DNA of 64,000 bases from Diadophis punctatus similis (taxonomy: Eukaryota; Chordata; Lepidosauria; Squamata; Dipsadidae), in NCBI GenBank assembly GCA_023053685.1, contig JALIGW010000022.1, positions 2,797,001-2,861,000 on the forward strand, in the 5' to 3' direction. A program made the position numbers and the translations under genes. Below the pieces are notes generated by a model. It had not been told where the DNA came from. It ran no database searches and worked only from the letters and a program-made list of their open reading frames with translations. The stretch's first letter is position 1; every line of letters starts with the position of its first letter. Positions 1-11,005 of the stretch are shown piece after piece.

Positions 1-2
1 TT

Positions 3-46
<44 letters not shown>

Positions 47-220
47 TTCTTTCTTTCTTTTTCTTTTTCTTTTTCTTTTTCTTTTTCTTTTTCTTTTTCT
101 TTTTCTTTTTCTTCTTTTTCTTCTTCTTCTTCTTCTTCTTCTTCTTCTTCCTTCCTTTCTTCTTCTTCTTCTTCTTCTTCTTCTTCTTCTTCTTCTTCTT
201 CTTCTTCTTCTTCTTCTTCT

Positions 221-299
<79 letters not shown>

Positions 300-302
300 C
301 TC
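1..302. repeat. Pyrimidine microsatellite (TTTC)n, (TTTTTC)n, (TTC)n
   Basis: Three adjoining expansions of T/C-only motifs run from the left edge, broken only near 150-160. The array is cut by the window boundary, so its true length is unknown. Confidence 0.95.
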
Positions 303-396
303 TGCAAACCAATCCCCACCGTGGCTCCTTTCTCCCTCGCCCAGCCCTCTTCCAAGACGTCAAGTGCGGGGAACCGCACCAAGCGAGGTAGGTGGG

Positions 397-963
397 TGGG
401 TTGCTGAAGAAGCCCCGGAGCCCCGCCGCCAACCTGCGTCTCCTGCTGGGAAGGAGCCTCTGTCGCTGTCTCTCACGGGGTTCCAGCCACCCGACTGAGT
501 CCCCAACCGCGGCACCGGCAGGGTTAACGCGCATGGGAGGGAAGGAGAGAGCGCGCTACCACCGCCGCTGCTACTTTCGCTGCTCCAATATTTCTTTGGT
601 GGGCCTGCGCAGGAGGCACCGCTGAGCAGAGGCACCCGGCGAGCGGGGTGAGAGGCGTGGGGATGCCAGAAGTGGCGGCAGCGGTGACAGGCTCCTGCCC
701 GCGTCTCCCACCCGCCTCTTGCCTTAAGCTGCCGGGCGCCTCTGCTCCATGGTCCCTCCCACACGGGCCCACCAAAGAAATATCGGAGCGGTGAAAGTAG
801 CAGCGGCGGCGGTAGCGCTCTCTCTCCTCTCCCATACGCATTAACCCTGCCGGTGCCGCGGTCAGGGACTCAGTAGGGTGGCTGGAGCCCCGCGAGAGAC
901 AGCGACAGAGGCTCCTTCCCAGCAGGAGACGCAGGTTGGCGGCGGGGCTCCGGGGCTTCTTCA
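397..963. repeat. CpG-rich inverted repeat with about 200-bp arms
   Basis: The arm at 397-615 is repeated in reverse complement at 767-963 with high identity (shared GAAGAAGCCCCGGAGCCCCG and CCAATATTTCTTTGGTGGGC-type blocks) around a spacer of about 150 bp. The RNA could fold into a long hairpin. It is probably the internal part of a foldback DNA transposon. Confidence 0.8.
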
Positions 964-1018
964 GCCGCTTGGCTGGAGAACGGCGGGGATGTGGCCATGG
1001 CCGTTTTTTAGCTCCCCC

Positions 1019-1121
1019 CGTCCCGGCTGAACGCCGCCATTTGGGTTATTTTTCCCTCTGTGCATGCGCGTGCATGCACAGAGGGAAAAATAACCCAAAT
1101 GATTGTGGTCAGCCGGGACGG
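1019..1121. repeat. Second palindrome centred near 1068
   Basis: CGTCCCGGCTGA near 1019 pairs with TCAGCCGGGACG ending near 1121. The inner ATTTGGGTTATTTTTCCC and its complement flank GTGCATGCGCGTGCATGCAC. Sequence to the right ends with a hAT-like terminus. Confidence 0.75.
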
Positions 1122-1239
1122 GAAAGGGGTGATTGTGTTCAGCCGGGACGGGAAAGCGGGCAGGAGAAGCTCCGCGCCGCAACCGCCGCCAGTTCCATCG
1201 GCTATACGCCGAAGGACTGGCCCGGGCGAACCGGGAGGA

Positions 1240-1321
1240 TTTCACCCCTGCTGCGAGCCATATGCGATCATCAAAAGAGCCACATCTGGCTCGCGAGCCA
1301 TAGGTTCCCGACCCCTGCTTT
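1240..1321 (-). mobile_element. hAT-like right terminus
   Basis: Ends GCTCGCGAGCCATAGGTTCC followed by CGACCCCTG, the reverse complement of a common vertebrate hAT MITE start. No matching left end was found at 300-400; the left side may have been replaced by the inverted repeat or the microsatellite. Confidence 0.5.
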
Positions 1322-1399
1322 AGACGGTGCAATTTTTGTTTTAACCAGCTGACGTTTATAGCCTAGCTATACGGGAACATTTGGGGGTGGGTGGGTTTA

Positions 1400-1556
1400 C
1401 AGGTCATCCTCCACTTACAACAGCTCATTTAGTGACACTTCGAACTTACCACAGCACTGAAAAAAGTGACTTACGACCGTTTTTGGCACTTACGACCGTT
1501 CCCCATGGTCATGTGATCCCAATTCAGATACTTGGCAACTGGTTCGTATTTATGAT
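1400..1556 (+). mobile_element. Tigger-like MITE, truncated
   Basis: Begins CAGGTCATCCTCCACTTACA, a variant of the terminal inverted repeat CAGGTAGTCCTCGACTTA shared by about 20 copies in this window. Only the first 160 bases remain. Confidence 0.75.
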
Positions 1557-1672
1557 CAGTCAGAGCTGAGGAAGCTTCTTGGATGAGGAGAGAAACGTCT
1601 TCAAAGGAAAAAAAACAAGGAAGTCCAGTTGCCACTTAAAAAAGCACCTTTGGGACAACCATGACCTGGATC
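1557..1672 (+). mobile_element. Penelope-like repeat B with hammerhead core at 1566-1599
   Basis: Contains CTGAGGA, a GAAGCTTCT arm, AGGAGA and GAAACGTC, then AGTCCAGTTGCC and GACAACCATGACCTGGAT, the common body of family B. A palindromic hAT MITE (about 1673-1783) splits it; the body resumes as CCTGGATGACGGAGAATCTC. Confidence 0.7.
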
Positions 1673-1783
1673 AGGGCGGGCTCTCCGACCTTGGCAACTT
1701 TAAGACTTGTGGACTTCAATTCCCGGAATTCTGGGAGTTGAAGTCCACAAGTATTAAAGTTGCCAAGGTTGGAGACCCCTGGC
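1673..1783. mobile_element. Palindromic hAT MITE (GACTTCAACTCCC family)
   Basis: Near-perfect hairpin of about 110 bp: CCTTGGCAACTTTAAGACTT, GTGGACTTCAATTCCC, then the reverse complement. Inserted inside the repeat B copy. Confidence 0.75.
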
Positions 1784-1867
1784 CTGGATGACGGAGAATC
1801 TCTAAAAAAAACATCCAGACTATTTAAGAAAATTTCTATGTTAACAGAAAGCATCCTAGGACTGCCG

Positions 1868-2491
1868 GTATCTCATCAAGAAAACCTATGCAGTGACGTC
1901 CATGATAGCAGTGTTCCAATATTTGAGAGGCTGCCTCAAAGAAGAGGGAGTCAAGCTATTATCCAAAGCACCTGAGGGCAGGACAAGAATAGCACTAGCA
2001 ATAGCAATAGCACTTAGACTTATATACCGCTTCATAGTGCTTTCCAGCCCTCTCTAAGCAGTTTACAGAGTTCAGCATATTGCCCCCAACAATCTGGGTC
2101 CTCATTTTACCCACCTCGGAAGGATGGAAGGCTGAGTCAACCTGGAGCCTGGTGAGATTTGAACAGCTGAACTGCTGAACTAGCAATCAGCTGAAGGTTG
2201 CAGTGCTGCTTTTAACCACTGCGCCACCTCGGCTCCTAAAACAATGGATGGAAACCAATCAAGGAGAGAAGCAACCTAGAACTAGGGAGAAATTTCCTGA
2301 CAGTGAGAACAATCAACCAGTGGAACAACTTGCCTCCAGAAATTGTGAATTCTCCAACACTGGAAGTTTTTAAAAAGAGATTTGGACAACCATTTGTCTG
2401 AAATAGCATAGGGTTCCCTGCCTGAGCAGGGGGTTGGGCTAGAAGACCTCCAAGGTCCCTTCCGACTGTTCTTCTGTTACCCTGTTATTCT
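1868..2491 (+). mobile_element. CR1-type LINE 3' fragment, split by a SINE
   Basis: Reads as the C-terminal reverse transcriptase tail (FQYLRGCLKEEGVK, then WNNLPPEIV-like and LEVFKKRF) and ends CTTCTGTTACCCTGTTATTC, a CR1-type tail. A minus-strand SINE (about 1989-2238) interrupts it. Not functional. Confidence 0.85.
1989..2238 (-). mobile_element. Sauria-type tRNA-derived SINE
   Basis: In reverse complement it starts AGGAGCCGAGGTGGCGCAGT, with A-box-like GGCGCAGTGGTTAA and B-box-like TTCAAATCTCAC, and ends with GCTATTGCTATTGCTAGTGC-type repeats. Confidence 0.85.
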
Positions 2492-3545
2492 AGCAGACTC
2501 AAGATGGACTCCAAGGAAATTTTACTTTAAGATCCATTTTTATGAAGCCCCTTTTAACTCTTCAGACAAGGCCTTACTCACCTGTCTGGGGCTGGTCTTG
2601 GAAGGACAGACACAAATGCCACTGCCGGCAAGATAGGAGATGATGGCTTGAGAGAATTTGCTTGGTTTGTTCTCTGAACCCGACATGGTTCTTGCTGGGC
2701 AGGACGTTACATCTCGCACAAGGTAAGCCTGGATGGCTTAAAACGTTCCTTTTAGTGGCTCAGAAACACGCAAGAGACTTTGGAAGACAAGCAGGGCAAG
2801 GCGAGAGCAAAATACAAGAGGTTGAAGGAAGCCCAAGCCAGCCGAATTAGTCAACTCAAATTCCCAGGGCTTACAATTGGGGTTGAGAATGAGATGTTGC
2901 TCTTCTTCCAAAGTCAACCGCATTCAAGTAAGACCAACGGAGCCACATTCTTAATTTTTGGAGCCAGATGTTAAACTTCTGGTTATTCCACTTTCTAGAG
3001 AGGTCGATCTGTTTTCCCCACGTAGAAAGACCTCAGAATGTCTTCTAACGAGAATCTTAAAAATAAAAATAAAAAATTAGCAGTATAAAAAAAAAACTAA
3101 ACGGTTTCAACTTTAGAGCTATTTATACCTTCCCACAACACACAACAGATTTGGTCTTCCTTTCCTTTGAACTAAGCTCTCTTTTAAGACACAGAAAGGT
3201 TAGCTTTTCCCCACCTAAAAGCGTAACCACAATGAGGAAGGTTAAAAAAACCCAACAGACTTCGAAAGAAAGACAGGGGGGAAAAAAGCCATATCCTATT
3301 TATAAATTCCCTGCAGAGTGGAAAGAAAATATTTAAAGGGGCATATCTCTCCTGGAAAGGAACGGAAAGAAAAGTACTTGTGTCAGGAAAATAAAATTAG
3401 CAGAGGGGATCCCTGGCAGTTACAGGGATCCAGTGATAAAATACATTGAAAAGAAATCGGAATGTCTACATTCTGTTTCTGGATGGGCTGGAGGCCTTTG
3501 AATGGAGGTGTCATAATCTACATTGTAGGATCTATTGCGAAATGT
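2492..3545. other. Mostly unique intergenic sequence
   Basis: No exon with family resemblance, RNA gene or recognisable repeat was seen. A/T-rich tracts near 3058-3105. Confidence 0.5.
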
Positions 3546-3546
3546 A

Positions 3547-4540
3547 ATTTCCCTGAGTAAACTTGTTTAGTTTAGTTTAGTTTAGTTTAGTTTAATTAGA
3601 TTTATATACCGCCCTTCTCCATGGGACTCAGGGCGGTGAACAGCCAAGTAAAAAACACAATATAAACATTAATATATATATACAATTAAAATAAAATATT
3701 CGATGTGGCCATGATTTAATACAATTAAAATTTGGTAAAATCTTAAAATTTTAAAAACCCCAAAAACTTTTTTACGCCAGCCCGGCTTGATAAAAATAAT
3801 ACGTCTTGAGGGCACGGCGGAAGGTGGACAGGTCGTGAATGGTTCTTAAGTCTGGGGGGAGCTGATTCCAGAGGGTGGGTGCTCCCACAGAGAAGGCCCT
3901 CCTCCTGGGCGTCACCAGCCTACACTGCTTGGCTGATGGCACCCCGAGGAGGCCCTCTCTGTGGGAGCGCACTGGTCGATGGGAGGCAGTTTGTGGCAGC
4001 AGGCGGTCTCGGAGATACCTAGGTCCAATGCCATGGAGCGCTTTAAAGGTGGTAACAAGCACCTTGAAGCGCACCCGGTAGACCACTGGAAGCCAGTGCA
4101 GCTCGCGCAGGAGGGGTGTTATATGGGAGCGCCAATTAGCCCCCGAAACCACCCGCGCGGCTGCATTCTGGATCAGTTGGAGCCTCTGGGTGCTCTTCAT
4201 GGGGAGCCCCATGTAGAGAGCGTTACAGTAGTCCAGACGCGACATGACTAGGGAATGGGTGACTGTGCACAGGGAATCCCGATCCAGAAAGGGCCGCAAC
4301 TGGCGTATCAGGCGGACCTGATAAAAGGCCGCCTTGGTCACAGCTGTCAGATGGTCCTCTAAGGACAGCTGTGGATCCAGGAGGACACCCAGATTGTGAG
4401 CCCTTTCGGCGGGGGCTAGAGACTCGCCCCCGATAGTCAGAGATGGAATCATCTGACTATATCGAGACGCTGGGAACCACAGCCACTCCGTCTTGGAAGG
4501 GTTGAGCCTGAGTCGGTTGTATTGGAAGGAACATACTTTT
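3547..4540 (-). mobile_element. L2-like LINE, 3' part with a degenerate ORF (3772-4452)
   Basis: The 226-codon frame reads NLGVLLDPQLSLEDHL, SRLDYCNALYMGLP, LQLIQNAAARVV, LHWLPVVYR and WNQLPPDLR, the reverse transcriptase C-terminus of L2/CR1-superfamily elements. The 3' tail is at the left, with (TTTAG)n at 3564-3592. No start of the full ORF remains, so it is a 5'-truncated copy. Confidence 0.88.
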
Positions 4541-5007
4541 TTGGGGGGGGTTAATTATTCTTAAACCTGATAGCGTTAACTGGGTTGCAAAAAAGGAAAA
4601 ACAACTTCTCTTTCTCCTTCCCCTTTATTATGGTCTACTCCTGTGATTTGTTACACCTTCTTGTTCCAGCGACCATCAGCTGCTGAAGCGCCTCTCCTGC
4701 TTCAGAGAGAAACATTCTCACCTGTTCAGGTATGCAGACCACATAGCTGAGGAAAACAGGCACAGCAATGGAAGGATGCTTGTTCCCACTTTTTTCTGTG
4801 TTTGGCTCCCTTGTTCTCAGCATGTGGTTGGCTGGGTTCGGTCGAGGGTGTTTGTGAAGCCAGCCGTTGTGGTTTCCTGCCCAGGGTGGTTTGGGTAAAT
4901 GCTGACAGAGGTTTGGTCAAGGAGGCATTGTTAGAAGAATTGTCGTTAGTTAAGCACAACGGGTGGATTCAGGGTCTGACTAAGGATCTCAAAATTCTGC
5001 AAATGTG

Positions 5008-5536
5008 CAGCAGAGAGAGAGAAAGAATAAAAAAAAGAGGAAGAAAGGAAAGAAAGGATGGAAGGATGAAAGGAAGGAAGGAAGGAAGGAAGGGGGAGGG
5101 ATGGAAGGAAGGGGGGAGGGATGGAAAGAAGGAAGGAAGGAAGGAAAGAAAGAAAGAAACAAAAAGAAAAGGAAGGAAGGAAGGAAAGAAGGAAGGAAGG
5201 AAGAGGAAAGGAAAGGAAAGGAAAAAGAGGAAAGGAATGGAAGGGAAGGGAAAGGGGAGGGAAGGAAGGAAGGAAGGAGAGAAAAAGAAAAAGAGAGAAA
5301 GGAAAAGAAAGGAAAGGAAGAAAGGAAGAAAGAGAAAGAAAGAGAAAGAAAGAAAAGAAAGAAAGAAAGAAAGAAGGAAGGAAGGAAAGGAAAGAAAGAG
5401 ACAAAAAGGAAGGAAGGAAGGAAGAGGAAAGGAAAGGAAAGGAAAGGAAAAAAGAGGAAAGGAAGGGAAGGGAAAGAAGGAGAGAAAAAGAAAGAAAAGA
5501 AAAGAAAAGAAAGGAAAAGAAAGGAAAGAGAGAAAA

Positions 5537-5580
<44 letters not shown>

Positions 5581-5723
5581 AGAGGAAAGGAAAGAAAGAG
5601 ACGAAAAGGAAGGAAGGAAGGAAGAAAGAGGAAAGGAAAGGAAAGGAAAAAAGAGGAAAGGAAGGGAAGGAAGGAAGGAGAGAAAAAGAAAGAAAAGAAA
5701 AGAAAGGAAAAGAAAGGAAAGAG

Positions 5724-5788
<65 letters not shown>
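5008..5788 (+). repeat. 800-bp purine tract (GGAA/GAAA/GGGAA)n
   Basis: Almost exclusively A and G on the plus strand for about 780 bases, with two near-duplicate blocks (about 5370-5560 and 5580-5730). Long Lys/Glu/Arg frames in it are artefacts of composition. Confidence 0.95.
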
Positions 5789-5789
<1 letters not shown>

Positions 5790-6126
5790 GCAGTTAAGTG
5801 AGTTGTGCCCATTTTATGACCTTTTTTGCCTCAGCTGTTAAGTGAATCTCTGCAGTTGTTAAGTGAGTAACATGGTTGTTAAGTGACTCTGGCTCCCCCG
5901 TTGACTTTGCCTGTCAGAAGGTCACAAAAGGGGATCACACGACCCAGGGACGCTTCAACCGTCATAAATATGAACCGGTTGCCGAGCCTCCAAATTCTGA
6001 CCATGTGACTGTAGAGATGCTGCAAGGGTCACCAACGTGACAAATGGTCATAAGTGACTTTTTTCCAGTGCCCTTGTCACCTCAAATGGTCACTAAACGA
6101 ATGGTGGTTAAGTCGAGGACTACCTG
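5789..6126 (-). mobile_element. Tigger-like MITE copy
   Basis: Ends AAGTCGAGGACTACCTG with the family body (GTGATCACACGACCC-like, GTTGCCGAGCCTCC-like). The left end is lost in the purine tract. Confidence 0.8.
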
Positions 6127-6235
6127 TATAGAATTTATACTTTGACTCATTCTAGAAGCCACCGGCAGCTCCCATAAATATTGACATTTTTAAAAAGCCT
6201 AAATCTTATCTCTTTAAAGCATCAAATATTCCAAT

Positions 6236-6638
6236 ATAGGTAGTTTTTGACTTACAACAATTCATGTGGGGACCATTCAAAGTTACGACGGCACCGGAAA
6301 AAAATGACTTAAGACCGTTCTTCACACTTACGACCGTTGCAGGATCCCCACAATCACGGGATCAAAATTGAGACGCTTGTCAACCGACTCACATTTATGA
6401 CGGTCGCAATGACCCGGGGTCCCGTCATTCCCTTTTTGCGACCTTCTGACAAGCCAAGTCACAACGGGGAAGCTGGATTCACTTAACGACCGTGTTAACT
6501 AACTTAACCACTGCAGGGATTCACTTAACAACGGTGGCCAGAAAGGTCGTAAAAACGGGGCAAAGCTCGCTGAACAAATGTCTCCTTTAGCAACAGAAAT
6601 TCGGGGCTCCATTGCGGTCGTATGTTGAGGACTATCTG
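6236..6638 (+). mobile_element. Tigger-like MITE copy
   Basis: Runs from TAGGTAGTTTTTGACTTAC to GTTGAGGACTATCTGTA, about 400 bp, nearly full length. Confidence 0.82.
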
Positions 6639-6639
6639 T

Positions 6640-6988
6640 ACAAGTAGTCCTCGATTTACGACCAGAATTGGGATCAGAATTTGCATGGCTAAGCAAGGCA
6701 GTTGTTGAATGAGCCACGCCTGATTTTATGTCCGTTTTGGCCACACTGGTTCAGCAAATCACTGCTGTTGTTAAGTGAATTGCATGGACATTAAGCGAAT
6801 CAGGCTTCCCCCGTTGACTTGGCTTGTTGGAAGCCAGCAGGGAAGATTGCAAATGGAACAACCTTCACTTGAACCCAGGACACGGCAACGGTCATAAATC
6901 CGTGCCTGGTGCCAGGTGCCCGAATTTTGATCCTGTTACTGTGACAGTTGTAAGTGCGAGGACCAGTCAAAGTCATCTTTTGAGGACT
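6640..6988 (-). mobile_element. Tigger-like MITE copy
   Basis: Starts CAAGTAGTCCTCGATTTACG directly after the previous copy, in opposite orientation; the distal terminus is lost. Confidence 0.78.
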
Positions 6989-7050
6989 TATAGTAATATA
7001 TCTATATTATTTTTGTTGATTGTTTCCCTCGCTTTTTATTTTCTCTGTTA

Positions 7051-7443
7051 TAGGTAGTCCTCGAGTTATGACTACAAATGAGCCCAAAATTTATGTTGCT
7101 AAGTGAAACATTGGTCAAGGGAGTTTTGCCCCATTTTATGACCTTTCTTGCCCCCGTTGCTAAGTGAATCATTGCATTTGTTGTCACACGGTTGTGAAGT
7201 GAATCTGGAGTTCCCGTTGACTTGGCTTGTCAGGTTGCAAAAGCGGATCACGTGATTCCCAGGGACACTGCGACGGTCATAAACATGAACCAGTTGCCAA
7301 GCCTCATGCTCATTTTGATCACGCGACCATTGGGATACTGTGACGGTCGTATGTGTGAGAAACGGTCCTAAGTCACTCTTTTCAGGGTTGTGGTAACCTG
7401 AAACGGTTGCTAAATTAACTGTTGTAAGTCGGGGACTGCCTGT
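7051..7443 (-). mobile_element. Tigger-like MITE copy (and fragment 7477-7572)
   Basis: Runs TAGGTAGTCCTCGAGTTATG to GTCGGGGACTGCCTGTA. A further 95-bp terminal fragment follows at 7477-7572, so about 1.8 kb here is almost wholly this family. Confidence 0.82.
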
Positions 7444-7572
7444 ATCCCCATCCCACCACCCCCTCTTCCTTTTAGGATAGCTCATAGCGCGAGGACCAGT
7501 CCTGAGTCACCTTTTTCCGCGCTGTTGTAATTTCACACACGGTCACTAAACTACCAGTTGTAAGTTGAGGAG

Positions 7573-7710
7573 TTAACTCTACCCGTAGAGTTAAAATCAC
7601 CGTTGACAGAGAAAATTCACCTGTTGGGTTTGGCCTAATGGTCAAACCTGCATGAATCTCTCTGAATAATCATAGAGTGAAAACTTAAGATTTAGTTCTC
7701 CTTTTTTCCA

Positions 7711-7758
<48 letters not shown>

Positions 7759-9115
7759 ACATCACATCACATGTGTAACCCAGTTCCTTTTAATTCCACA
7801 TCAGCACAAAACCAACCAGTTGGTTTTGACTCAGCTGGCCGACTTGTCTGTGCCTTCGCTCGTGCCGACGGAAACGTTTTGGCGTTTGGCAGAGAAATTC
7901 CAAGCGGAGGAGGCAACCCTCCCTAATGGTCACAGCAAGCTAAAAAAGAAAAGGACCCTGGTGAGCTAGCCAAACAGTAAAGAACTATGATCCGACGGGA
8001 GAGCAAGCGGTAAGCCGAACGCCTTGAAACCTCCTCCTCTTTCTCCTCCTCTTAGTCACCAGGAATTTCTTGGTGTTTTCTAAGTTCCGTGTCATTCTGA
8101 GTAAGGTGAACACAACTTCATTTTGTCACTTCTCTTCTTTTGCCTTGGTGTGGAAAAGGAGGAGTTGTCCTCCATACATCCTTCTGTTGTATGAAATGAA
8201 TCTTTCACAAGGTGCGAGGTGTTTGGGAGAGGCACTGGGCCGATGGGCATCTGGATAGCTTTAGGCTGAGCCCGAAACTTAGAAGGGGGAAAAATTCTCC
8301 TTTCTTTCCTTCGTATCCTGGAAAAAGAATTTTTCTCGCTGGAACTACTCAGGAGCTCTCTCTCATTGCGTAGAAAAGCAGGAGGGACTATCTATTTACC
8401 CGGCAGCTAGTTCTTACTTCTTACCTGCAGCCTGGGGGCCCTTATGGCTGGACGCCCGCAGGTAAGTTTCTTCTCCACTTGGTACAACTTAAGAGGAAAA
8501 GAGCCAACTCTAAATTGGAAAATGACAGCTGTCACATTTGGAAAGGTTGAACCCTCAGCCCTGTACGATCCGGTGCCTAAAGACCGTCGGAAGGATTTGA
8601 AACCTTTGCGTTTGGCAGCCACCGCCCTGCCATTTATCAGAACGAAAATCTTAAAACGACTCAAATCGCATCTCAAGCCTGGGCTAGCCGGCGTTTTCAG
8701 CTCCCCGATGTTTTCGGGATGTTGGAAACGGTTTTGCTTCAGAGGGAACTTCCTAGTACAAGATCTGCAAGATGCAGCATGCAACCAGACAGAGGACGGG
8801 AAACTGGAGAGCTGTGGGGGGGCGGGGGGCGGGGAAGGGTGACAGAAGAGGGTCTTTCCTTGGGGCTCAGAGGGGGCACTTGGCAGAAATGCCCACTGTG
8901 CCTCCTGTTTTCCTTGGGGCATAGCTGGCGTTCGAAGCAGCCAGGCAACATGAGGCTGCCCAGTGTGTGTGTGCGTATGTGTGTGCGCGTGCCGGGGTGT
9001 GTGTGCGCCGAGCTCGTGAAATAGGCATTTGAGGAACTTGTGCAAGATCGTGGCACAGGGTTGCAAGCACTTTGCTTCAGAGGTTGCTGTGGGCAATGAG
9101 CGGAGCCTCTCCAGA
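7573..9115. other. Low-repeat upstream region with (CA)n at 7712-7756 and (GT)n near 8962-9003
   Basis: Relatively unique sequence between MITE and SINE clusters, 2.5-4 kb upstream of the RASGRP4 start. It is the best candidate for the RASGRP4 promoter, and a donor-like site is at 8461. No RYR1 first exon was recognised. Confidence 0.5.
8441..8461 (+). other. Possible RASGRP4 5' leader exon end with strong donor
   Basis: The exon holding the RASGRP4 start begins at a splice acceptor, so an upstream leader exon must exist. A strong donor (CCGCAG then GTAAGT) closes here at about 8461, in a mostly unique stretch 3 kb upstream. A short ATG frame (MAGRPQ) ends at the donor; joined to the 11547 exon it would stop before the main start. 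This is inference only; RNA data are needed to place the leader. Confidence 0.2.
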
Positions 9116-9118
9116 AAA

Positions 9119-9343
9119 AAAGCAATTGCAATAGCCCTCTTAGACTTATATACCGCTTCGTAGGGCTTTCCAGCCCTCTCTGAGCGGTTTACAGAGTCGG
9201 CCTCTTGTCCTCCAACAATCTGGGTCCTCATTTTACCAACCTCAGAAAGACGGAAGGCTGAGTCAATCCTGAGCCAGTGAGAATTCGAACTCCTGGCTGT
9301 GGGCAGACTTCAGCCTGCAATACTGCATTCTAACCACCGCGGA
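9119..9343 (-). mobile_element. Sauria-type SINE
   Basis: CTTATATACCGCTTCGTAGG, TTTACAGAGTCGGCC and CCTCATTTTACC are the reverse complement of the SINE 3' half; the tRNA-like head is degenerate. Confidence 0.8.
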
Positions 9344-9387
9344 CCATGGAAGGAGGGAGGAAGGAAGGAAGGAGAAAAGGAAGAACA

Positions 9388-9604
9388 ATATCACTTACAC
9401 TTATATACCGCTTCACGGGGCTTTCCAGCCCTCTCTAAGCAGTTTACAGAGTTGGCCTCTTGCCCTCCCCCCCCAACAATTTAGGCCCTCATTTTACCGA
9501 CCTCGGAAGGATGGATGGCTGAGTCAACTTTGAGTTGGTCAGGATCGAATTGCTGGCGGTGAGCAGAGTTAGCCTGCAATGCTGCATTCTAACCACTGCG
9601 CCAC
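9388..9604 (-). mobile_element. Sauria-type SINE, second copy
   Basis: Same family and orientation as the preceding copy, separated by a short GGAA-rich stretch; ends CTAACCACTGCGCCACC (tRNA-like head). Confidence 0.82.
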
Positions 9605-9869
9605 CAGCAGAGTCAAAGGGTCCAAGGTTCCTGCCCATTTGGGGGAAGAGGACAGATTAAGGGTCCTTCAATATTAGATAATTCCACCCCTAAGCATCTC
9701 CCAAATGGGTCCTCCTCACCCCATCTGCCATTGGAGTAAAGCCGCTATGGCTTTTGAGCAGATCACTCTCCGCTGCAGAAGATAAGATGCAACCGGACTT
9801 CCACTCAAGAGCTGATGGAGGCTGGATGATGTGCCCCAGCCACCTTTGGAAAGTTCAAGTTTTTTCCAC

Positions 9870-10045
9870 CTTGAACGAGAATATTTCTTTCTCTGGCAGA
9901 CGTTTCATTACCAAACTAGGTAACATCATCAGCGCCAGCTGACAGTAAGAAACTGGTAATGAAACGTCCGCAAGAAAACCACCAAGCTCAAGAGAGGACC
10001 AAGGACCCCAAAGTTCAACCCTGAGCAACAAATATTCTCTTCTGT
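9870..10045 (-). mobile_element. Penelope-like repeat A, hammerhead core at 9899-9932
   Basis: Reverse complement carries CTGATGA, arms GTTACC and GGTAAT, GAAAC and GTC. A partial opposite-strand unit follows (TGGTAATGAAACGTCC at about 9953), giving an inverted pair. Confidence 0.72.
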
Positions 10046-10376
10046 TGTTACATTTATCATCTTTAGTGTCCCACGCCAGCTTTATACTATTTTTACTGGC
10101 CAACTTGCAAGAAAACACCTTTGCATGGGTCTATCTCTGTTGTTGTGGCTGAGCAGAATTATTTGACTCGGTGTAAGAGGGTGCATGTTGAGTTTGTGAA
10201 GGCGCTTCGGGGTGCACTGCCTGTTCCTGATTCTACCTGGGCTGGATTCAGTGCACACTCAGCTGATCAGCGTTTAGGATAAGGGCGATGAGACACTAGA
10301 ACAAAAGACAGTCTGGCTCTCCGCAGGAAAGGATCTGGAGATCAAAGCACAGAGGTCTGGTCTGACTGAGAAGTGA

Positions 10377-10398
10377 GGCAGGCAGGCAGGCAGGCAGG
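10377..10398 (+). repeat. (GGCA)n microsatellite
   Basis: About five consecutive GGCA units. Confidence 0.9.
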
Positions 10399-10549
10399 GA
10401 GGGACTGTGTCGTCTCTGTGCGCAAGGAAGTTGGGCAAGGGGAAAAAAAGCGTTCTTGAGCATGTCCACATATTGTTTCAAGTTGGGTGGTTTACTGTCA
10501 TCTGCAAAGTTGAAGAGGGGTCTTCTTTTAAGAGTCAGCAACCCTTTTC

Positions 10550-10800
10550 CAGGGGTGAAATCCAGCAGGTTCTGACAGGTTCTGGAGAACCGGTAGCGGA
10601 AATTTTGAGTAGTTCGGAGAACCAGCAAATACCACCTCTGGCTGGCCCCTGAGTGGCGTGGGAATGGGGATTTTGCAGTATCCTTCCCCTGCCACGCCCA
10701 CCAAGCCACACCCACCAAACCAAACCATGCCCACCAAACCACGCCCACCAAGCCACGCCCACAGAACCGGTAATATTTTAAAAATTGGATTTCTCCACTG
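10550..10800 (+). mobile_element. hAT MITE, CCACGCCCAC family
   Basis: Starts CAGGGGTGAAATCC and ends GGATTTCTCCACTG (inverted termini), with GGTTCTGGAGAACCGGTAGC and tandem CCACGCCCACCAAG inside. Flanks CCCTTTTC and CCTTTTAC are an imperfect 8-bp duplication. Confidence 0.8.
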
Positions 10801-11005
10801 CCTTTTACCATCTGTGGACTTCAACCCCCCAGAATTCCTGAGCCAGCCATCCCACTAGCCATCTTGTTTTTTATTTTTAATCTTGATGGGTTGGTGATGC
10901 CGCACCCCAGAAAGGACCGATCCTTGGCCAATGCTGAAAACTTGGCTTTTGACTTTCTGCAAGATTTAACTATGGTAATTTGAGCTGCCAAAAAAGCTGA
11001 GATTT

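Noticed and set aside
3772..4452. 226-codon frame as a host gene
   Set aside because: It is the C-terminus of an L2-like LINE reverse transcriptase with a LINE 3' tail.
4802..5812. Frames of 226-331 codons rich in Lys, Glu, Arg (plus) or Phe, Leu, Ser (minus)
   Set aside because: They are open only because a purine microsatellite lacks stop codons; no domain or codon structure.
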